Shown: in pieces, positions 17,715 to 23,328 of the stretch | Position numbering within the stretch: the stretch's first letter is position 1 | How the letters are laid out: each line of letters opens with the position of its first letter | Source: Eubacteriales bacterium | Lineage (GTDB): Bacteria > Bacillota > Clostridia > Peptostreptococcales > Anaerovoracaceae | Direction: 5' to 3' | DNA: 26,629 nt | Assembly: GCA_029098205.1 (NCBI GenBank) | Contig: JAQXNW010000180.1 | Coordinates: 1-26,629, forward strand | Made by a program: the position numbers and the translations under genes | The notes under the pieces: generated by a model | Told to the model about the DNA's origin: nothing | What the model saw: the letters and a program-made list of their open reading frames with translations, nothing else | Database searches by the model: none

Positions 17715-17743
17715 TTGAATTTTTTAACTATCTAACGTATAAT
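17715..17743 (+). promoter_or_regulatory. Sigma-A type promoter for acpP
   Basis: TTGAAT (17715-17720) and TATAAT (17738-17743) are separated by exactly 17 bases, a near-consensus pair. It is the only strong promoter I see for acpP and the adjoining rex gene. A Rex-box-like sequence begins five bases after the -10. Confidence 0.75.
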
Positions 17744-17747
17744 CAAT

Positions 17748-17765
17748 TTGTTAAGAAATAAACAG
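17748..17765 (+). promoter_or_regulatory. Candidate Rex operator at the acpP transcription start
   Basis: TTGTTAA-GAAA-TAAACAG matches the clostridial Rex operator TTGTTAA-N4-TTAACAA at 12 of 14 fixed positions. It covers the expected transcription start. The gene after acpP is rex itself, so autoregulation is plausible. This is inference from motif and position; the right half-site has two mismatches. Confidence 0.45.
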
Positions 17766-17777
17766 GAGGAAACGATC

Positions 17778-18011
17778 ATGATTTTTGATAAAATCAGAGA
17801 TATCATCGTAGAGCAGCTGAGTGTGGATGCATCTATGGTGACGATGGACACGAACCTGATGAAGGATCTGGAAGCGGATTCTCTAGACGCGGTGGAAATC
17901 ATCATGTCGATTGAAGAAGAGTTCGACATCGAAATACCCGATGAAGAGGCTGAAAAATTCCAGGTCGTCGGCGACCTCGTGCACTACGTAGATGAGCACA
18001 TGAACAAGTAA
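17778..18011 (+). CDS. acpP: Acyl carrier protein
   Basis: The 77-residue carrier that holds growing acyl chains as thioesters on a phosphopantetheine arm in fatty acid synthesis. The modified serine is Ser35 in the DSL motif (LEADSLDAVEI), followed by the acidic recognition helix (SIEEEFDIEIPDEEAEKF). I chose ATG 17778, with AGGAGGA at 17764-17770 and a spacing of 7; an in-frame TTG at 17748 has no such site. It has its own promoter and a strong terminator right after the stop. No other fab gene is in the window, so it stands apart from the fatty acid cluster. The phosphopantetheine group comes from CoA, whose synthesis involves the coaX gene nearby. Confidence 0.95.
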   Translation: MIFDKIRDIIVEQLSVDASMVTMDTNLMKDLEADSLDAVEIIMSIEEEFDIEIPDEEAEKFQVVGDLVHYVDEHMNK

Positions 18012-18027
18012 GAGTGCAATCGGAAGG

Positions 18028-18055
18028 CCCGCCGCTACGGCGGGTTTTCTTTTTA
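18028..18055 (+). terminator. Intrinsic terminator after acpP
   Basis: CCCGCCG (18028-18034) and CGGCGGG (18038-18044) form a 7-bp GC-rich stem with a CTA loop, followed by TTTTCTTTTT. It ends 5 bases before the Shine-Dalgarno sequence of rex, leaving no room for a separate rex promoter in between. Confidence 0.85.
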
Positions 18056-18072
18056 TGGACAGGAGGGTCTTC

Positions 18073-18810
18073 GTGAGAAAGAAGAGCGATAAAATTTCAA
18101 ATGCGGTCATCCGGAGACTTCCCAGATATCGGCGTTATCTTTATGAGCTGAAGAAGAAGGATGTAGAGAAGATTTCATCGAAAGATTTCAGCGCGATGAT
18201 CGGGTATACGGCTTCACAGATCCGGCAGGATCTCAATAATTTCGGAGAGTTCGGCCAGCAGGGATACGGATATAACGTAGAATATCTTTATGATGAGATC
18301 AGCGCGATCTTAGGACTGGACCATGAATATAAAATGGTTCTGATCGGCGCCGGAAATTTGGGACAGGCGATCTCCAAATACGTAACCCATATGCAGCAGG
18401 GGTTTAATATTGTGGCCGCGTTCGAAGTGAAGAAAGAACTGATCGGGAAAAGCGTGGAAGGAATTCCGATCTACGATTATGAAAATCTCGTGGATTATGT
18501 GGAAAAACACGCAGTGGATATCGGAATTATCTGCGTGAACACCGGAAATGCGCAGGAAGTGGCTGACAGACTCTGCTTTGCCGGGATTGGCGGAATCTGG
18601 AATTTTGCGCTGGTGGATCTTGAGGTGCCGAAATATGTGGCGCTGGAGTCGGTGCAGATGGCGGATTCGCTTCACTCTCTGGCTTATCATATGACTGACC
18701 GGAGAGAAGAGTGGGAAGCGGTTCGGAATCAGCTTCGAAATGATGATCTGATTTCAAAAGAGAAAGAGACCTCGGAGAAAGAGGAAACTGCGCAGGAAAA
18801 ATCGGAATAA
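18073..18810 (+). CDS. rex: Redox-sensing transcriptional repressor Rex
   Basis: A dimeric repressor that senses the NADH/NAD+ ratio and controls fermentation and energy genes in Gram-positive bacteria. The 245-residue protein has an N-terminal winged helix (ISNAVIRRLPRYRRYL, SASQIRQDLNNFGEFGQQGYGY) and a Rossmann domain with GAGNLG at about residues 92-97. The C-terminus has an additional charged tail of about 25 residues beyond the usual length. I chose GTG 18073 because AGGAGGG lies at 18061-18067; the ATG at 18055 falls inside the terminator's T tract. Transcription probably comes from the acpP promoter by read-through. Short CGGAATAA repeats surround the stop codon. Confidence 0.95.
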   Translation: MRKKSDKISNAVIRRLPRYRRYLYELKKKDVEKISSKDFSAMIGYTASQIRQDLNNFGEFGQQGYGYNVEYLYDEISAILGLDHEYKMVLIGAGNLGQAISKYVTHMQQGFNIVAAFEVKKELIGKSVEGIPIYDYENLVDYVEKHAVDIGIICVNTGNAQEVADRLCFAGIGGIWNFALVDLEVPKYVALESVQMADSLHSLAYHMTDRREEWEAVRNQLRNDDLISKEKETSEKEETAQEKSE

Positions 18811-18860
18811 ATCGGAATAAACCGGAATGCCGGTCGGAATCCGGTATGATCCCGGAATAA
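18801..18860. repeat. Short degenerate tandem repeats around the rex stop
   Basis: ATCGGAATAA occurs twice in tandem (18801-18820) and includes the rex stop codon. Further CGGAAT units follow at 18823, 18835 and 18853. ACCGG-AATG-CCGGT (18821-18834) is a small hairpin within the array. It looks like replication slippage; no function is assigned. Confidence 0.5.
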
Positions 18861-18864
18861 CAAA

Positions 18865-18890
18865 AGAGCCGCCCTTTACAGGACGGCTTT
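18865..18890. terminator. Bidirectional terminator between rex and ferredoxin gene
   Basis: AGCCGCCC (18867-18874) pairs with GGACGGCT (18881-18888) apart from one mismatch, around a TTTACA loop, with A residues on the left and T residues on the right. It lies between two genes that face each other, so it can serve both. On the - strand the T tract is CTTTTGTT, the stronger side. Confidence 0.7.
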
Positions 18891-18922
18891 CACATTCTTA
18901 TTGGAATGTTCCGTTAGAAGAC

Positions 18923-19096
18923 TTACGCTTCCGCCGGTGCTCCAACTGGACATACGCCAGCGCAAGCTCCGCAGGAAATGCAGGAATTCTCATCGATTAC
19001 ATAAGCAGCGTCTCCCTGAGAGATCGCTCCAACCGGACATTCGCTTGCGCAAGCTCCGCAGGAGATGCATGTGCTGTCATCAATCTTATAAGCCAT
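18923..19096 (-). CDS. 2[4Fe-4S] ferredoxin
   Basis: A 57-residue clostridial-type ferredoxin, a soluble low-potential electron carrier. It contains two near-identical cluster motifs, CISCGACASECP and CISCGACAGVCP, as expected from the ancient internal duplication. The two halves also share the exact 17-base stretch GCGCAAGCTCCGCAGGA in the DNA (+ strand). I chose the ATG at 19096-19094, with AGGAGGATTT just upstream; a longer form starting at 19126 would run through the ribosome binding site. It is the only gene on the - strand. Candidate partners are unknown; the neighbouring Rex is a redox regulator but no electron-transfer enzyme is adjacent. Confidence 0.95.
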   Translation of the reverse strand: MAYKIDDSTCISCGACASECPVGAISQGDAAYVIDENSCISCGACAGVCPVGAPAEA

Positions 19097-19114
19097 TGGT
19101 AAATCCTCCTTTTG

Positions 19115-19130
19115 ATTAATGATCATTAAT
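19115..19130. promoter_or_regulatory. Perfect 16-bp palindrome in the ferredoxin leader
   Basis: ATTAATGATCATTAAT is its own reverse complement. It lies between the ferredoxin promoter and its ribosome binding site, about 12 bases downstream of the -10 box on the - strand. A dimeric repressor site is a fair guess. It is not a Rex box. The regulator is unknown. Confidence 0.45.
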
Positions 19131-19141
19131 TTCTACGACCG

Positions 19142-19170
19142 ATTATAACAGAAAGAATAAGGCAAGTAAA
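19142..19170 (-). promoter_or_regulatory. Sigma-A type promoter for the ferredoxin gene
   Basis: Read on the - strand, TTTACT (19170-19165) and TATAAT (19147-19142) are separated by 17 bases. The -10 is perfect and the -35 matches at four of six positions. It ends close to the divergent gene that starts at 19174. Confidence 0.65.
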
Positions 19171-19173
19171 GCA

Positions 19174-19986
19174 ATGATTGTGTATTCTTTAACAGGCAAA
19201 AGCGGTACTGGAAAGAGCTATCAGGCGAAGAATCTCTGCCGTAAGCTGGGCATTGAAACGATGATAGACGATGGCCTGCTGATTCATAAGAACAAGATTG
19301 TAGCGGGTCATTCCGCGAAGCTGGAGAAGACGAAGCTAGGCGCGATCCGGGCTGCGGTTCTGTCCCGGGAGGATCACCGGAGGGAGATCGCGGAGAAACT
19401 GAAGGGCATCCATCCGGAAAAGCTTTTGATCTTAGGAACGAGCGACGGGATGACGGAAAAAATCGCGGAGCAGCTCAATCTTCCGAAAATTTCCGAATAC
19501 ATACATATAGAGGATATTACAACTGAGAAAGAACGGGAAGCGGCCAGAGAGAGCCGGGATGTACTGGGAAAGCACGTGATTCCGGTGCCAACGATGGAGC
19601 TGAAACGGGATTTTGCCGGATATTTCATGGATCCGATGAAATTGTTCCGGGACCGGAAGAACGGATATGAATCAGAAAAAACGGTCGTCCGCCCGGCATA
19701 CAGCTACATGGGCGATTTTGTCATCTCCGATTCTGTGCTCCGGGACATCGCGGTTCTGGTCGGTGAGGAGACACCGGGCGTCGCTCGTGTACAGAAAGTG
19801 TATGAAAATACAGTGACGGAAGAGCTTTGTCTCACTGTATTTCTGACGATGACGCGGGAGGTGAATCTGTGGGAAGGGGCATCCGCGTTTCAGCATGCGC
19901 TTATGCGGATGATCGAACGAATGACCGCCTTCAATGTCGCGAAAATTGATGTGCAGATCCGGGGGATCGAAGACGCGGAGATATAG
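19174..19986 (+). CDS. P-loop NTPase fused to an Asp23/Gls24-like domain
   Basis: A 270-residue protein with two parts. Residues 1 to about 150 have a P-loop, GKSGTGKS at 8-15, preceded by a beta strand (MIVYSL), so it should bind and hydrolyse a nucleotide; LLILGTSDGM is a likely second strand. Residues about 170-265 resemble the Asp23/Gls24 family, seen in GDFVISDSVLRDIAVLVGEE, TPGVARV and then VNLWEGASAFQHAL followed by MTAFNVAKIDVQIRGI. Asp23/Gls24 proteins are linked to the cell envelope and alkaline or general stress. The combined function is unknown. It diverges from the ferredoxin gene and is followed, with almost no gap, by the OGG gene. A weak AAGG site precedes the ATG. Confidence 0.75.
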   Translation: MIVYSLTGKSGTGKSYQAKNLCRKLGIETMIDDGLLIHKNKIVAGHSAKLEKTKLGAIRAAVLSREDHRREIAEKLKGIHPEKLLILGTSDGMTEKIAEQLNLPKISEYIHIEDITTEKEREAARESRDVLGKHVIPVPTMELKRDFAGYFMDPMKLFRDRKNGYESEKTVVRPAYSYMGDFVISDSVLRDIAVLVGEETPGVARVQKVYENTVTEELCLTVFLTMTREVNLWEGASAFQHALMRMIERMTAFNVAKIDVQIRGIEDAEI

Positions 19987-20018
19987 AAATGACAGAAGGC
20001 ATAGAAATGACAGAAGAC
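19983..20018 (+). repeat. 18-bp tandem duplication at the OGG gene start
   Basis: ATAGAAATGACAGAAGGC (19983-20000) is followed directly by a copy with one difference (20001-20018). Each copy contains an in-frame ATG, so the gene has two possible starts six codons apart. It also spans the stop of the preceding gene. Confidence 0.8.
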
Positions 20019-20924
20019 AACGTACGGATTTCCGGAATCCATGATTTCCTGCCGAACGATACATTTACCTGCGGACAGTGCTTTCGCTGGAACAAGCTTC
20101 CGGACGCAAGCTGGGAAGGGATCGCGAAGAAGCGGATCATCCGGCTTCGTTTTGAGGAAGATCGTTTTGGGAAAAATGCGGCCGGGGACGCAGCCGCGAA
20201 CCCATCGGAGGCTTCTCCTTCCGGGACGCTTTTCCTTTCGCCCTGCACGGACAAAGAATTTCAGGATCTCTGGCGGCCTTATTTGGATCTGGACAGGGAT
20301 TACGGGAAAATAAAGAAGGCTCTTTCTCAGAATGATCCGGTCATGAAGGCTGCGATTCAGGCGGGACCGGGAATCCGGATCCTTCATCAGGAACTTTGGG
20401 AGACGATGCTTTCTTTCCTCATTTCGCAGAACGCATCGATCCCGAGAATCCGTGGCTGCATCGAACGGCTTTCCGAGAAGTTCGGCGAACCGATCGGAGA
20501 AGACTTTTCCGGGAAGACTCGCTTTTCGCTTCCGGACCCGGATACATTGGCCAAACTTTCGCCCGAAGAACTCGCGGATGTCCGGCTCGGTTACCGGGCA
20601 GGCTATCTGATCGGGACGGCCCGGTATGTTCTGGATCACGGCATGCCGGAGACCGAGGAAGAACTGATGAAGTGCCCCGGGATCGGACCGAAGGTGGCCT
20701 CCTGCATCGCACTGTTCGCGATAGGTAAGACTGATGCTTTTCCCATCGATGTCTGGGTGAAGCGGGCGATGCGGACCTGCTACGGGATTCCGGAAAAGGA
20801 TATTTCCGGAATGCGTGCGTTCGCACAGGAAAATTTCGGAGAATACGGCGGTTTTGCTCAGCAGTATCTGTTTTATTATCTGCGCTCGAAAAAGGACTCC
20901 GAAGGAAAACCTCCGCAGTGCTGA
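19989..20924 (+). CDS. ogg: 8-oxoguanine DNA glycosylase, OGG1 type
   Basis: A bifunctional base-excision repair enzyme that removes 8-oxoguanine and cuts the strand at the abasic site. The 311-residue protein has an OGG N-terminal domain with FTCGQCFRW near residue 30 and a helix-hairpin-helix GPD core, CPGIGPKVASCIALFAIGK. Catalytic Lys235 and Asp254 are 19 residues apart, the same spacing as Lys249 and Asp268 of human OGG1. A Gly/Ala/Pro/Ser insert lies at about residues 58-75. The start is either ATG 19989 (GGAG, spacing 8) or ATG 20007, because the start region is duplicated. It is probably cotranscribed with the preceding P-loop gene. Confidence 0.9.
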   Translation: MTEGIEMTEDNVRISGIHDFLPNDTFTCGQCFRWNKLPDASWEGIAKKRIIRLRFEEDRFGKNAAGDAAANPSEASPSGTLFLSPCTDKEFQDLWRPYLDLDRDYGKIKKALSQNDPVMKAAIQAGPGIRILHQELWETMLSFLISQNASIPRIRGCIERLSEKFGEPIGEDFSGKTRFSLPDPDTLAKLSPEELADVRLGYRAGYLIGTARYVLDHGMPETEEELMKCPGIGPKVASCIALFAIGKTDAFPIDVWVKRAMRTCYGIPEKDISGMRAFAQENFGEYGGFAQQYLFYYLRSKKDSEGKPPQC

Positions 20925-20972
20925 GGTCATGTCTTTTTTAAAAACCAACCGAAAAAATTAAATAATAATCTA

Positions 20973-21001
20973 TTGACAAGGATATGCCATTTGCATACAA
21001 T
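20973..21001 (+). promoter_or_regulatory. Sigma-A type promoter for groESL
   Basis: TTGACA (20973-20978, perfect) and TACAAT (20996-21001) are separated by 17 bases. It places the transcription start at about 21008, directly in front of the CIRCE element, which is the usual layout for HrcA control. Confidence 0.88.
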
Positions 21002-21012
21002 AGAAACAGTGA

Positions 21013-21039
21013 TTAGCACTCAAATTAATTGAGTGCTAA
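21013..21039. promoter_or_regulatory. CIRCE operator (HrcA site) of groESL
   Basis: TTAGCACTC (21013-21021), nine bases and GAGTGCTAA (21031-21039) form a perfect CIRCE element. The HrcA repressor, stabilised by GroEL, binds it and releases it on heat or folding stress. The hrcA gene itself is not in the window. Confidence 0.97.
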
Positions 21040-21044
21040 TAATA

Positions 21045-21071
21045 CAAAACCCGATGAAACGGCGGGTTTTG
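21045..21071 (+). other. Hairpin in the groES leader downstream of CIRCE
   Basis: CAAAACCCG (21045-21053) and CGGGTTTTG (21063-21071) form a perfect 9-bp stem around a 9-base loop. The right arm ends in TTTT. It sits between CIRCE and the groES ribosome binding site, inside the transcribed leader. It could be an attenuator or an mRNA-stabilising structure; the downstream T tract is too short for a confident terminator. Confidence 0.6.
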
Positions 21072-21128
21072 ATTCACTTACAGATCTGCGCAAAGATAAC
21101 ATATGTATAAAAATGGAGGGGAGCAGAA

Positions 21129-21401
21129 ATGGCTATTAAACCGTTAGGAAGCAGAGTTCTTATTAAGAAGCTTGAGGCGGAAGAGAAGACCGCCGGCGGA
21201 ATCATTCTTACGACCGCTGCGCAGGAGAAGCCGCAGATGGCGGAAGTTGTCGCAGTCGGACCTGGAACGAAAGACGAGCCAATGGAAGTGAAGGCCGGTG
21301 ACAAGATCGTATTTGCGAAATACGCTGGAACCGATGTTAAATATGAAGGCGAAGATTACACAATCATGAAGCAGTCCGACATTCTGGCTGTTGTTGACTA
21401 A
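21129..21401 (+). CDS. groES: Co-chaperonin GroES
   Basis: The 10-kDa lid of the GroEL chaperonin, acting in the cytoplasm as a heptamer. The 90-residue protein begins MAIKPLGSRVLIKKLEAEEKT and shows the mobile loop (EEKTAGGIILTTAAQEKPQ). VVAVGPG and KYAGTDVKYEGEDY are typical. The start follows GGAGGGGAGC. Expression is set by a consensus promoter and a CIRCE element upstream. groEL follows 17 bases later on the same transcript. Confidence 0.97.
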   Translation: MAIKPLGSRVLIKKLEAEEKTAGGIILTTAAQEKPQMAEVVAVGPGTKDEPMEVKAGDKIVFAKYAGTDVKYEGEDYTIMKQSDILAVVD

Positions 21402-21418
21402 TTAAGGGGGTAATTGAG

Positions 21419-23050
21419 ATGGCGAAGGATCTGATTTACGGAGAGGACGCAAGAAGAAAACTGCAGGCTGGCGTTGATAAGCTGGCAGACACCGTTAAAA
21501 TCACACTGGGACCGAAGGGAAGAAACGTACTGATCAACAAGCAGTATGGTTCTCCGCTGATCACAAACGACGGTGTTTCGATCGCGAAGGAAATTGACCT
21601 GGAAGACGGTGTGGAGAACATGGGTGCGCAGGTTGTCAAGGAAGTCGCTTCCAAGACGAACGATGTCGCTGGTGACGGAACCACAACCGCGACACTGCTG
21701 GCGCAGTCGATCATCCGCGAGGGATTCAAGAACGTCGCTGCCGGCGCGAATCCGATGGTTCTTAAGAAAGGACTTCAGGGTGCGGTAGACGTAGCGGTAG
21801 AAGAAATCAAGAAGATTGCGAAGCCGGTTGAGACAAAGGAAAGCATCGCGCAGGTTGCGTCGATTTCCGCTTCGGATACGCAAATCGGCGGACTGATCGC
21901 GGACGCGATGGAGAAGGTCGGCAAGGACGGCGTTATCACGGTTGAGGAATCCAAGTCTCTGGGAACGACACTGGACGTTGTAGAAGGTATGCAGTTCGAC
22001 AGAGGATATCTCAGCCCGTATATGGCGAATGATACGGATAAGATGGAAGCGAACATGGAAAATCCGTACATCCTGCTTACGACAAAGAAGATCACAAACA
22101 TTCAGCCTTTGATTCCGATTCTTGAGCAGATCGCGAAGAGCGGAAGCAAGCTCCTGATCGTTGCTGAGGATGTTGAGAGCGAAGCGCTTGCGACACTGGT
22201 TGTCAATAAGCTCCGCGGCGTTCTGGACGTTGTTGCGGTAAAGGCTCCGGGATATGGCGACAGAAGAAAGGCCATGATGGAGGATATCGCGATTCTGACC
22301 GGCGGCACCGTAATCAGCGACGAGCTGGGCATGGAGCTCTCCGATGTGAAGCTGGACATGCTCGGATCCGCAGGAACTGTTAAGGTTACGAAGGATGACA
22401 CAACCATTGTAAGCGGCGCAGGTAGCAAGGAAGCGATTCAGGCCAGAGTAGAGCAGCTGAAGAAGCAGGAAGCGGAGACTGAATCCGATTATGATAGGGA
22501 AAAACTGCAGGAGAGACTTGCGAAGCTGTCCGGCGGCGTTGCGGTTATCCGTGTCGGCGCGGCGACAGAAACTGAGCTGAAAGAGAGAAAGCTCCGCATT
22601 GAGTACGCTCTGAACGCGACAAAGGCTGCCGTTGAAGAAGGAATCGTTGCAGGCGGCGGTGTTGCTCTCTGCAGCACAATTCCGGCAGTAACCGCATATG
22701 CGGATTCTTTGACCGGAGACGAGAAGACCGGTGCGAAGATTATTGAAAGAGCTCTGGAAGAGCCGGTTCGTCAGATCGCGGAGAATGCGGGATTTGAAGG
22801 AAGCGTCGTTGTCGCGAAGGTTAAGAGCGAGAAGCCGGGATATGGCTTCGATGCCGCGAACGATGCATATGTAGATATGATCGCGTCCGGAATTGTTGAC
22901 CCGGCAAAGGTAACGAGATCCGCAATTCAGAATGCGGCTTCTGCTTCGGCTTTGCTCCTCACCACCGAAGCGGGTATCGTCGACATCAAGGAAGATACTC
23001 CGGCTGTACCGGCAGCTCCGCAGCCGGGAATGGGCGGAATGGGATATTAA
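21419..23050 (+). CDS. groEL: Chaperonin GroEL
   Basis: The 60-kDa chaperonin that folds proteins in an ATP-driven double ring with GroES. The 543-residue protein carries the ATP-binding segment KITLGPKGRNV, GDGTTTATLLAQSI, the equatorial, intermediate and apical domains in full, and ends in the flexible Gly-Met tail GMGGMGY. Start ATG 21419 follows AAGGGGGTAATTGAG. It shares a transcript with groES and ends at a strong terminator. GroEL activity also feeds back on HrcA, so the operon regulates itself. Confidence 0.98.
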   Translation: MAKDLIYGEDARRKLQAGVDKLADTVKITLGPKGRNVLINKQYGSPLITNDGVSIAKEIDLEDGVENMGAQVVKEVASKTNDVAGDGTTTATLLAQSIIREGFKNVAAGANPMVLKKGLQGAVDVAVEEIKKIAKPVETKESIAQVASISASDTQIGGLIADAMEKVGKDGVITVEESKSLGTTLDVVEGMQFDRGYLSPYMANDTDKMEANMENPYILLTTKKITNIQPLIPILEQIAKSGSKLLIVAEDVESEALATLVVNKLRGVLDVVAVKAPGYGDRRKAMMEDIAILTGGTVISDELGMELSDVKLDMLGSAGTVKVTKDDTTIVSGAGSKEAIQARVEQLKKQEAETESDYDREKLQERLAKLSGGVAVIRVGAATETELKERKLRIEYALNATKAAVEEGIVAGGGVALCSTIPAVTAYADSLTGDEKTGAKIIERALEEPVRQIAENAGFEGSVVVAKVKSEKPGYGFDAANDAYVDMIASGIVDPAKVTRSAIQNAASASALLLTTEAGIVDIKEDTPAVPAAPQPGMGGMGY

Positions 23051-23094
23051 TCTCATAGATGCTGAAATAAATAAAGATGAACTCCAGTTCATCG

Positions 23095-23124
23095 GCTCCG
23101 TGCTTTCGGGCACGGAGCTTTTTT
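23095..23124 (+). terminator. Intrinsic terminator of groESL
   Basis: GCTCCGTGC (23095-23103) and GCACGGAGC (23110-23118) form a perfect 9-bp stem with a TTTCGG loop, followed directly by six T residues. It is 45 bases after the groEL stop. Confidence 0.93.
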
Positions 23125-23233
23125 CATGGCCGCAAATAAAGCGCGGCGCAGCGGGCTTGGCGCGCCATTGCTGTGTCGTTTCGGCTTTCTGTCTTATGTG
23201 AACGGACCGGCCGGCCTTCTTCCGAAGTCTGCC

Positions 23234-23262
23234 TTGTTTTTTCGCGTTTTTTGGTATAGAAT
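23234..23262 (+). promoter_or_regulatory. Possible promoter for guaB
   Basis: TTGTTT (23234-23239) and TAGAAT (23257-23262) are separated by 17 bases. A TATACT at 23262-23267 is a rival -10, with no good -35. One of them probably starts the guaB transcript, leaving a leader of about 60 bases. The rest of the gap from 23125 shows no gene or riboswitch that I recognise. Confidence 0.45.
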
Positions 23263-23328
23263 ATACTAAATTTACAGGGAAACAAGCGAATTTTCCGCTT
23301 CAGGATTTTTAGTACGGGAGGGTCATGC

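Noticed and set aside
18055..18072. ATG 18055 as the rex start
   Set aside because: It lies in the terminator's T tract; GTG 18073 is properly spaced from AGGAGGG and gives a normal Rex N-terminus.
21398..23113. A 571-residue open frame on the - strand across groEL
   Set aside because: Exact shadow of groEL; the translation is rich in Arg, Leu and Cys and resembles nothing known.
23278..23310. Pseudoknot or riboswitch in the guaB leader
   Set aside because: GGAAA/TTTCC and AAGCG/CGCTT are short overlapping pairings, and nothing resembles a purine riboswitch core.
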